NCBI GenBank assembly: GCA_937880065.1
Contig: CALFMA010000081.1
Span: forward strand, 1-11,269
DNA length: 11,269 bases
From: an uncultured Ruminococcus sp.
Lineage (GTDB): Bacteria > Bacillota_A > Clostridia > Oscillospirales > Ruminococcaceae
Direction of reading: 5' to 3'
In this document: in pieces, positions 5,459 through 11,069 of the stretch
How positions within the stretch are numbered: position 1 is the stretch's first letter
Layout: every line of letters begins with the position of its first letter
Notes under the pieces: model-generated
The model's input: only the letters and a program-made list of their open reading frames with translations
What the model was told of the DNA's origin: nothing
The model's database searches: none
Made by a program: the position numbers and the translations under genes

Positions 5459-6511
5459 CTATTGATTTATGGCAACATTTTCATCACAGTTTAATATTGA
5501 AAGATTACGATTATTTCTTATATCAAGTGTGGTAATCATATTTCCCTGACATTCAAGAAGCGATAATTGAGTATTCTGGCTGACATCAAGGAATTGAAGT
5601 TCATTTCCGGAGCATTTGAACTGGAAAAGATTAGGATTTCGGCTTAAATCAAGATAAGAAATTCTGTTATCGGTACATTCAAAAATTTGCAATTCCGAAT
5701 TTCCGCTTATATCAAGTGAAGTCAATTGATTTTCATTACAGCATACAGTTCGCAAAAGCGGATTTCTGCTGAAATCTATAGATGAAACCTGATTATCATT
5801 AAAATCTATAAGTTCAAGTGCAGCATTATTGCTCACATCAAGAAAAGAAATATTATTTCTGTTGCAGACAAGCACTTTCAAAGCTGTATTTCCACTTGTA
5901 TCAATGGAAATAAGACTGTTGTTTTCGCAGTTAAGTTCTTCCAAAGCAGCATTATTGCTTAAATCAAGAGTGGAAATATTATTGTATGAACAATCCAGAA
6001 CGGTCAAAGCTGTATTCTTGCTTATGTCAAGAGATGTTGCATTAATATAGTAACATTTCAGAGTTGTCAGAGCAGTATTTTTGCTTACATCAACGTAATT
6101 CAACTCATTGTTTGAAATATCAACGTATGTCAAGGCTGTATTTTTGCTTAAATCAATTGCGGTCAGATTATTTGAAGAACAGTCAAGCTTTTTCAATGAC
6201 GTAAAATGCTCAATTCCCGTCAAATCCGCAATTTCAGAGTCGTTTACATCAATTTCTTCAAGCCTATAAATCTCACCGCCTGAAAGCTTCTTATCGCCGT
6301 CGCTGTCCAGATTTAAGTCAATGTAATTTCGGAATTTTTCATCGGGAAAATTCGTCACGTCAATTGGAATATCTTCTTTTATCTCATTTCTATTTACAGA
6401 TGTATCCTCGTTTTTGCCGTCGGAAGATTCTTTCTGAAAAGTGCAGCCGACTGCACCTGTGAATATCAGCATAGCCGATGTGATTGCAAAAACTTTCTTA
6501 ATTTTACCCAT
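5459..6511 (-). CDS. Leucine-rich-repeat lipoprotein with EF-hand-like motif
   Basis: This 350-residue protein starts with a lipoprotein signal peptide (AVGC; Cys23 would be lipidated), placing it on the outer face of the membrane. A short linker leads to FPDEKFRNYI and the calcium-loop-like DSDGDKKLSGGE (69-80), a pairing common at the front of Clostridia LRR proteins. From residue 106 there are eleven full 21-residue repeats of the pattern LxxLxCxxNxLTxLDxSxNxA, and a twelfth that stops after 14 residues at the C-terminus. Cys at the sixth position in most repeats would form a stacked Cys ladder. Such solenoids bind proteins or glycans; the ligand is unknown. GGGAGG lies 7 nt before the ATG. 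No LPXTG or dockerin is present. Confidence 0.85.
   Translation of the reverse strand: MGKIKKVFAITSAMLIFTGAVGCTFQKESSDGKNEDTSVNRNEIKEDIPIDVTNFPDEKFRNYIDLNLDSDGDKKLSGGEIYRLEEIDVNDSEIADLTGIEHFTSLKKLDCSSNNLTAIDLSKNTALTYVDISNNELNYVDVSKNTALTTLKCYYINATSLDISKNTALTVLDCSYNNISTLDLSNNAALEELNCENNSLISIDTSGNTALKVLVCNRNNISFLDVSNNAALELIDFNDNQVSSIDFSRNPLLRTVCCNENQLTSLDISGNSELQIFECTDNRISYLDLSRNPNLFQFKCSGNELQFLDVSQNTQLSLLECQGNMITTLDIRNNRNLSILNCDENVAINQ
5501..6196. repeat. 63-bp tandem coding repeats
   Basis: The 21-residue LRR units correspond to eleven diverged 63-bp direct repeats in the DNA (codons 106-336), recognisable from recurring 'CTTAAATCAA' and 'GCAGTATT/GCTGTATT' blocks on the plus strand. The three best conserved copies (about 6000-6180) look the most recently duplicated. 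Confidence 0.7.
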
Positions 6512-6564
6512 TTGTAAACCTCCCTATTATTCAATCCCAAATAAACAGATATTTTGATTACTTC

Positions 6565-6593
6565 ATTATACACTAAAATTTCCTATAAGTCAA
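6565..6593 (-). promoter_or_regulatory. Promoter of the LRR lipoprotein gene
   Basis: On the minus strand TTGACT (6593-6588) and TATAAT (6570-6565) are 17 bp apart. The -35 box is only 9 bp from the stop of the preceding membrane protein gene, and no terminator separates them, so the LRR gene may also receive read-through. Confidence 0.8.
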
Positions 6594-6602
6594 CAAAAAA
6601 AC

Positions 6603-7028
6603 TTATTTTCTGAATATTTTGACCGCTAAATTCATTACAGCAGGCACAATAACGGGGAGCAATCGCTCTTTGTACATTCTGCTCACAGGCTCCATTGTGT
6701 GATTATCCGCCCACCCTGCGTTGTCTGCGTGAGTGCAGACTATGTAGACCATAGCAAGGCATACCGCCAATCCCACAGCCGTCAGAATTGCCGAAATCAC
6801 ACGAAAAATCGGCTTTTTCAAAAATGCCGTGAAAGTTCCCGCAGTCATAAGAATTCCCGATATAATCAGCCATATTCCTGCATTTTCAAGCTCTCTGCCG
6901 TAGCTTTCGCCGTTATATATAAGCCCTGCCCCAGCCATACAAACCATAATCAATGAATAAATCACCGTCAGCAGAACCATAATTATCATATACACATTAT
7001 AAAAAATTTTTTTCTTGTTTTTTTCCAT
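6603..7028 (-). CDS. Unknown small membrane protein with four helices
   Basis: I do not recognise this 141-residue protein. It has a Lys-rich N-terminus (MEKNKKKIF) and four hydrophobic segments (about 12-36, 50-70, 74-98, 122-138), with a polar stretch HADNAGWADNHTMEP (about 100-114) before the last. By the positive-inside rule both ends would be cytoplasmic. The start is the only ATG near the end of the frame and has a weak GGTGA 3 nt upstream, so low expression is likely. It is divergent from spoIVB, with 119 bp between them. No terminator separates it from the LRR gene, suggesting partial co-transcription. No convincing promoter was seen. Confidence 0.7.
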   Translation of the reverse strand: MEKNKKKIFYNVYMIIMVLLTVIYSLIMVCMAGAGLIYNGESYGRELENAGIWLIISGILMTAGTFTAFLKKPIFRVISAILTAVGLAVCLAMVYIVCTHADNAGWADNHTMEPVSRMYKERLLPVIVPAVMNLAVKIFRK

Positions 7029-7100
7029 AATTCACCGTTTCTCGTCTGCCCTATAAATCGTCAGAGCAAAATTTTTCACTTATATCACAGCTTTTCTGAT

Positions 7101-7126
7101 ACATACTAAACTCAGCCGACACTATA
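7101..7126 (+). promoter_or_regulatory. Possible sigma-F/G type promoter of spoIVB
   Basis: ACATA (7101-7105), a 14-bp spacer, and CACTATA (7120-7126) resemble the forespore sigma-F/G pattern (GCATA, 14-15 bp, CATAnTA) with one mismatch in each box. In Bacillus subtilis spoIVB is transcribed in the forespore by these factors. TATAAT at 7125-7130 could also serve sigma-A, but no good -35 box lies upstream of it. This is an inference from pattern and gene identity. Confidence 0.4.
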
Positions 7127-7141
7127 TAATTTTTCGGCTGA
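7112..7141. promoter_or_regulatory. 8-bp inverted repeat flanking the spoIVB -10 region
   Basis: TCAGCCGA (7112-7119) and TCGGCTGA (7134-7141) are perfect inverted repeats separated by 14 bp, a centre-to-centre distance of 22 bp or about two helical turns. They bracket the -10 box, and the right arm abuts the ribosome binding site. This fits an operator for a dimeric regulator. Confidence 0.5.
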
Positions 7142-7147
7142 AAGGAG

Positions 7148-8254
7148 TTGAAAAATCTGCTAAAATTTCATTTCAGTAAATTCTCCGCAGCTTTATTATC
7201 TGCCGCTATTTTCGGTTTATCCTCCGTAACAGGCTATTCAATTACACGAAATATAGCCCATTACTATACAGCCTCCGTTTCCGCAATGGGAGTATCTGCC
7301 GAAAATTCAGCAAAAAAAGACGCTCCCACCCTCATTGCAGGCGGTTATCCCTTTGGCATAAAGCTGCTTATGGAGGGCGTTATGGTGACGGATACAGGCA
7401 AGGTTGACAATATTTCCTCACCTGCCGAGGACGCAGGCATTAAAAAAGGGGATATTATCACTTCAGCCAATGGAACATCTTTAACCTCAAACAATGGTTT
7501 AAGCCGAATTATAGCCGAAAGCCGTGGAAAATCCGTAACCCTTGAACTTCTCCGTGAGGGTAATCCCCTTACTGTGGAATTATCCCCTGTTTTTTCCGAA
7601 AAGGATAAAATCTGGCGGAGTGGTATGTGGGTTCGTGACAGCATTGCAGGCATAGGAACTATGACCTTTGCCGTCAAGGATACAGGGGAATTTTCGGGGC
7701 TTGGTCACCCTGTCTGCGACTGCGATACAGGGGAACTTATCCCTCTCCACAGCGGCGAGGCCGTACCTGTAAAAATTACCGATATTACAAAAGGTATGTC
7801 GGGTTCACCGGGAGCATTGCACGGAAAATTCACGGGATTGCCCTCCTACGGCACTCTTTCCGATAACAACAACTGCGGAATTTTCGGTGATTTCGGTGAA
7901 ACTGCCCTTGACCGCCTTGAACAGCCGAGAGAGTACAAATTAGGCTACCCCGATGAAGTCACCGAGGGCGAGGCATTTATCCTATCCACTATCAGCGGAA
8001 CATCGCCGCAGATGTATTCCGTGTGCATTGAGGAGAAGAATTGCCGAGGAAACGAGCCGTCAAAAAATATGATTATCCGCATAACCGATGAACGGCTTAT
8101 AGCCGAAACAGGGGGCATTGTGCAGGGTATGAGCGGCAGCCCGATTATTCAGAATGACCGCATTATCGGGGCTGTAACTCACGTATTTGTGGCTGACCCT
8201 ACCCGTGGCTACGGCATATTCGCAGAAAATATGTACAACGAAATTCACCCATAA
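7148..8254 (+). CDS. spoIVB: Forespore serine protease SpoIVB (S55 family)
   Basis: SpoIVB is secreted from the forespore into the intermembrane space and cleaves SpoIVFA, which frees SpoIVFB to process pro-sigma-K. Numbered from the TTG at 7148, the 368-residue protein has an N-terminal membrane helix (about 10-30), a PDZ domain (about 72-148), and the S55 domain starting at GIGTMTF (168-174). Catalytic residues appear as His187 (GLGHPV), Asp314 (RITDER) and Ser329 (QGMSGSP). The His-to-Ser spacing of 142 and Asp-to-Ser spacing of 15 equal those of B. subtilis His236, Asp363 and Ser378. A second GMSGSP (217-222) is also present. The start is odd: AAAGGAG directly abuts the TTG, while a CTG at 7157 has ideal spacing; a stop at 7139 excludes anything further upstream. 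spo0A and recN are not adjacent. Confidence 0.93.
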   Translation: MKNLLKFHFSKFSAALLSAAIFGLSSVTGYSITRNIAHYYTASVSAMGVSAENSAKKDAPTLIAGGYPFGIKLLMEGVMVTDTGKVDNISSPAEDAGIKKGDIITSANGTSLTSNNGLSRIIAESRGKSVTLELLREGNPLTVELSPVFSEKDKIWRSGMWVRDSIAGIGTMTFAVKDTGEFSGLGHPVCDCDTGELIPLHSGEAVPVKITDITKGMSGSPGALHGKFTGLPSYGTLSDNNNCGIFGDFGETALDRLEQPREYKLGYPDEVTEGEAFILSTISGTSPQMYSVCIEEKNCRGNEPSKNMIIRITDERLIAETGGIVQGMSGSPIIQNDRIIGAVTHVFVADPTRGYGIFAENMYNEIHP

Positions 8255-8268
8255 AGCCAAAAAATAAC

Positions 8269-8292
8269 GGGCGTTACCCAAAAGTAACGCCC
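8269..8292 (-). terminator. Terminator between spoIVB and ptsH, best read for ptsH
   Basis: GGGCGTTAC/GTAACGCCC form a perfect 9-bp stem with a 6-nt loop. On the minus strand it is followed by GTTATTTTTT, a good U-tract for ptsH. On the plus strand the bases after the stem are AAAATCTG, so spoIVB is served poorly. Confidence 0.85.
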
Positions 8293-8308
8293 AAAATCTG
8301 TTGTATAA

Positions 8309-8581
8309 TTATCTGTTTTCCTCGCTGAAACCGCTGTCAACAAGATCTACGAGAGCGTCAACTGCTGCTCTTTCATCTGCACCGTCAGCGATAATCTTTA
8401 CATTTGTACCGCCTACGATACCGAGGGAAAGGATTCCGAGTAAGCTCTTAGCGTTTACTCTGCGTTCTTCCTTTTCAATCCAGATTGATGACTTGAACTC
8501 GTTAGCCTTCTGGATGAAAAATGTTGCGGGTCTTGCGTGAAGGCCTACCTGATTCTTAACCAATACTTCTCTTACAAACAT
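8309..8581 (-). CDS. ptsH: Phosphocarrier protein HPr
   Basis: HPr accepts phosphate from enzyme I on His15 and passes it to sugar-specific EIIA domains. In Firmicutes HPr kinase also phosphorylates Ser46, turning HPr into a corepressor of CcpA for carbon catabolite control. The 90-residue protein shows both sites at their standard numbers: His15 in GLHARPA and Ser46 in NAKSLLGILSL. The frame runs 7 codons further upstream, but AGGAG 8 nt before the ATG at 8581, correct His15 numbering and usual family length fix the start. It is a single-gene unit with its own strong promoter and terminator; ptsI is not next to it. Confidence 0.95.
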   Translation of the reverse strand: MFVREVLVKNQVGLHARPATFFIQKANEFKSSIWIEKEERRVNAKSLLGILSLGIVGGTNVKIIADGADERAAVDALVDLVDSGFSEENR

Positions 8582-8604
8582 ATTCAACTCTCCTATTCTC
8601 ATAT

Positions 8605-8626
8605 TGAAGTGCCTAATGTCACTTCA
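8605..8626 (-). other. Hairpin in the ptsH leader
   Basis: TGAAGTG (8605-8611) and CACTTCA (8620-8626) form a perfect 7-bp stem with an 8-nt loop, about 10 nt upstream of the ptsH ribosome binding site and inside its leader. It has no U-tract on either strand. Confidence 0.4.
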
Positions 8627-8656
8627 CCGCAAATCATATGTCCTTTGCTGATTACT

Positions 8657-8685
8657 ATTATACAATCATTCTTTTGCATAGTCAA
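8657..8685 (-). promoter_or_regulatory. Promoter of ptsH
   Basis: On the minus strand TTGACT (8685-8680) and TATAAT (8662-8657) are 17 bp apart, giving a leader of about 70 nt. Confidence 0.8.
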
Positions 8686-8689
8686 CGGT

Positions 8690-8955
8690 TTTTTTCACGA
8701 AAAATGATAGTTTCTCATTTTTTCTACATTTAAATGCAAGGAGCGAATGTTTTTCAACTGTGCCTTGTTCATATTCACTATGAAGAATATGAACGATATA
8801 TTAATAAAATATTGTTCAACATTAACAGTTTTCCTCGTTAATATATGTCGCTTTTTGCTACAAGGATAAGCCTATTTGATATATACTAACAGTTTATAGT
8901 GAAATTTGCCAACTACTATAAGGGTATATAATAACACAATGTTTGTAAAATTTAT
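8690..8955. other. Gene-poor, AT-rich gap with several inverted repeats
   Basis: Between the ptsH promoter and the trmD stop no recognisable gene is present. Structures seen: AAAAATGA/TCATTTTT (8700-8707 with 8715-8722), the palindrome CATTTAAATG (8727-8736), a perfect 10-bp hairpin GTTCATATTC/GAATATGAAC (8767-8776 with 8785-8794), ATATATTAA/TTAATATAT (8796-8804 with 8838-8846), and TTATAGT/ACTATAA near 8895-8920. TAACAGTTT occurs twice (8823-8831, 8887-8895). No clear terminator for trmD was found. A 40-codon plus-strand frame with an AAGGAG before it starts at 8747. A non-coding RNA or regulatory region is possible. Confidence 0.5.
8747..8869 (+). CDS. Doubtful 40-residue hydrophobic ORF
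   Basis: The frame begins MFFNCALFIFTMKN and ends FLLQG before a TAA at 8867. AAGGAG (8738-8743) lies 3 nt before the ATG, shorter than usual. The product would be hydrophobic with a few charged residues in the middle, like small membrane peptides. It overlaps two inverted repeats, and no good plus-strand promoter was found, so it may be chance. Confidence 0.15.
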   Translation: MFFNCALFIFTMKNMNDILIKYCSTLTVFLVNICRFLLQG

Positions 8956-9693
8956 CTATTTTTTGCTATTTTTACTCTTGGATTTCTTTGGAACTATTGG
9001 ATGTTCCTCCATATATTTCTCATATAAATCGGGGCGGCGTTCCTTTGTAATTTCAAGGCTTTGTTCATGCCGCCAGCTTTCGATATTTTTATGATGTCCC
9101 GTCAGCAGAACAGGCGGAACTGCCATATCCTCCCACACTTCGGGGCGTGTATACTGGGGATATTCCAGCAATCCGCTGTAAATGCTCTCATCGGTAAAGC
9201 ACACATCATCGGAAAGCACTCCGGGGCAAAGCCGTGCCACAGCGTCAGTCAGCACAAGGGCAGGCAATTCGCCCCCTGTTAGGACATAATCACCAATTGA
9301 GATTTCCTCGTCAACGATTTTGTCAAGAACTCGCTGGTCAACGCCCTCGTAATGACCGCAGATAATGAGAATATTGTCCATTTTCGACAATTCCACAGCT
9401 CTCTGCTCCGTCAGCACCTTGCCTTTCGGTGACATATATATTGTATGCGGCTTAGTGCCAAGTTCGTCACAAACTGCATTGTAACAGTTGTAAATGGGTT
9501 CGCACTGCATTACCATCCCCATTCCGCCGCCGTAGGGAGTATCGTCAACTCTGCGGTGCTTATCCTGCGTATATTCACGTATCTGTCGGCAGGAAACCTC
9601 GATTTTTCCCGCTTTTCTCGCCCTGCCAACTATGCTTTCGCCAAGTACGGCTTCGCACATTTCGGGGAAAAGGGTTGCTATTTCAATTTTCAT
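8956..9693 (-). CDS. trmD: tRNA (guanine37-N1)-methyltransferase TrmD
   Basis: TrmD methylates N1 of G37, next to the anticodon, in tRNAs reading CNN-type codons and so prevents +1 frameshifting. The 245-residue protein has the SPOUT trefoil-knot motifs: DTPYGGGMGMV (51-61), MSPKG (87-91), ICGHYEGVDQR (111-121), SIGDYVLTGGELPA (132-145) and LLEYPQYTRPEVW (175-187). Arg154 matches the catalytic Arg of the E. coli enzyme; at the place of the general base Asp169 this protein has Glu169. A Lys/Ser-rich tail ends the protein. AAGGTGA overlaps the rimM stop and lies 4 nt before the ATG; the rimM-trmD gap is 9 bp, indicating coupling. rplS, the usual next gene, is absent. Confidence 0.96.
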   Translation of the reverse strand: MKIEIATLFPEMCEAVLGESIVGRARKAGKIEVSCRQIREYTQDKHRRVDDTPYGGGMGMVMQCEPIYNCYNAVCDELGTKPHTIYMSPKGKVLTEQRAVELSKMDNILIICGHYEGVDQRVLDKIVDEEISIGDYVLTGGELPALVLTDAVARLCPGVLSDDVCFTDESIYSGLLEYPQYTRPEVWEDMAVPPVLLTGHHKNIESWRHEQSLEITKERRPDLYEKYMEEHPIVPKKSKSKNSKK

Positions 9694-9702
9694 AAATTCA
9701 CC

Positions 9703-10203
9703 TTAATCAAAAAGTCCCTCAAGAGGACGAATTAGCATTATATTGCTGTCAATGTCCGTAGAAATCACAACATCGGGAATTGCAGGAACAAGATATTCCC
9801 TGTCACCCTTTATCACATACACATCATTTGCACCATTTTGCAGAACATCGGTAATTTTTCCGTATACAAAGCCGCTGTCAGCGTCCTTGACTTCCATATC
9901 AATCAAATCCTGTATGAAGTAGGTATCTTCATCAAGTTCAAGGTCATCACGGTGCATAAACAGCACTTTATTGCGGTATTTTTCAGCCGCCTCAACGGTG
10001 TCAATTCCCTCGATTTTTGCAATTACCATATTTTTAGCAACTCTCGCTCTGTCAATGTAAATTTCCGCCTTATCCTTGCCTATAAACAGGCGGTCAAATT
10101 CGCAGAGAAGTTCGGGAGTGTCAGTGTATGGCATAATTTTCACTTCCCCACGTATGCCGTGAGTTGTGACAATTTTTCCTGCTTCAAGATATTCTTTTTT
10201 CAT
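9703..10203 (-). CDS. rimM: Ribosome maturation factor RimM
   Basis: RimM binds ribosomal protein S19 and helps mature the head of the 30S subunit. The 166-residue protein shows the N-terminal motif GKIVTTHGIRGEVKI (9-23) and a C-terminal PRC-barrel domain (about 92-166; YFIQDLIDMEV, GKITDVLQNGANDVYV, EYLVPAIPDVV). The frame opens at a TTG at 10221, but the ATG at 10203 has GGAGG 9 nt upstream and the usual family N-terminus. The ribosome binding site lies inside the last codons of the preceding gene, whose stop is 4 nt from this ATG, so the two are probably coupled. It forms an operon with trmD; the usual rpsP and KH-domain genes are not upstream. Confidence 0.95.
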   Translation of the reverse strand: MKKEYLEAGKIVTTHGIRGEVKIMPYTDTPELLCEFDRLFIGKDKAEIYIDRARVAKNMVIAKIEGIDTVEAAEKYRNKVLFMHRDDLELDEDTYFIQDLIDMEVKDADSGFVYGKITDVLQNGANDVYVIKGDREYLVPAIPDVVISTDIDSNIMLIRPLEGLFD

Positions 10204-10207
10204 ATAA

Positions 10208-10978
10208 TCAATCCTCCGCAAGTTGTATTGAACTTATAATCTGATTTAAAATTTCTTCGTCTTTCGGTGGGTGAAACATCAATGTATAGTCTTTATTCTT
10301 GTATTCGTCGGGGAAAATAACAACGCTTACAAGTTCTGTATCAAAGGCTTCTGCACAAGAAACATAGGCTGTAAAATTTTCACCGTCCATAATCTGCGTA
10401 GTTTCGCCGTCATATGCATCCTGTTTTGTTTCAGCCAGTTCCTTATAAACCTTTATGTCCTTGCCACGCAGTCCCTTGCACATTTCGGAATTAAGCCTAT
10501 TCTTAGCAAAAAACAAAAGCCCCATAGTATTATCTGGGAAATCCTCACCGATAGTTTCAAAGAAATGTCTGTAATCCTCTTTTGAATATTCATAAGAGTC
10601 CCAAGGGTTGTAATATTCCGTCACTTCCTCCGCACCTGTAAACATCGCAAGCATTTCGTCATCATACACAATGGTATTTTTTCTTTCGCCTAATACTTTA
10701 TCCTGCTTGTATTCCGTCCCCTCAGGCACTTTCAGAATAGTTTCGCCCAGTTTAATGCTTTTGAAATCGTCAGGAACATCAACAACGGTAAATTTATCAA
10801 GACTGCGGTCAATATCAGGATATTTCGCTCTAACCCCTATGTAAGTTATCAGCCAAGGGCAAATAAGCATTAACGCAAGACAGGCAAGGACAATTATTCC
10901 AACAATAATTTGTCGTCTTGAAAACCAGCGAATACGGCAGTTCTCTGACAAAACCGCTGATTGGGAAATAAAAATCAT
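10208..10978 (-). CDS. Unknown membrane-anchored protein upstream of rimM
   Basis: I do not recognise this 256-residue protein. A short basic N-terminus (RIRWFSRRQ, 15-23) precedes one membrane helix (about 24-48), and the remaining 205 residues should lie outside the cell. That part is acidic and Tyr/Asp-rich, with no catalytic motif I can name and no LPXTG signal. The start at 10978 is the first ATG after a stop; no ribosome binding site precedes it, so initiation is unusual or the start is misjudged (a TTG at codon 10 is the main alternative). The stop lies 4 nt before rimM, and the rimM ribosome binding site is inside this gene. Its link to ribosome maturation may be only shared transcription. 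Confidence 0.75.
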   Translation of the reverse strand: MIFISQSAVLSENCRIRWFSRRQIIVGIIVLACLALMLICPWLITYIGVRAKYPDIDRSLDKFTVVDVPDDFKSIKLGETILKVPEGTEYKQDKVLGERKNTIVYDDEMLAMFTGAEEVTEYYNPWDSYEYSKEDYRHFFETIGEDFPDNTMGLLFFAKNRLNSEMCKGLRGKDIKVYKELAETKQDAYDGETTQIMDGENFTAYVSCAEAFDTELVSVVIFPDEYKNKDYTLMFHPPKDEEILNQIISSIQLAED

Positions 10979-11008
10979 TTATCGCATTAGATATTTTTTT
11001 GAACATAA

Positions 11009-11037
11009 ATTATAACCTTTTGACAAAAAAAGAACAA
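11009..11037 (-). promoter_or_regulatory. Possible promoter of the 10978-rimM-trmD unit
   Basis: On the minus strand a perfect TATAAT (11014-11009) lies 17 bp from a poor -35 box TTGTTC (11037-11032). The leader would be about 25 nt. A plus-strand TTGACA (11020-11025) overlaps the spacer and may be the -35 box of the divergent gene at 11070, although no clear -10 box was found for it. Confidence 0.5.
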
Positions 11038-11069
11038 ATCCGTAAGAGATAAATTAAGGAGCTGATATT

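Noticed and set aside
3300..6200. CRISPR array
   Set aside because: The repeats here are triplet runs and 63-bp LRR units inside coding frames; there are no identical repeats with unique spacers.
8883..8935. Plus-strand promoter TTGCCA to TATAAT pointing into trmD antisense
   Set aside because: The spacer is only 15 bp and nothing coding lies downstream, so support is too weak.
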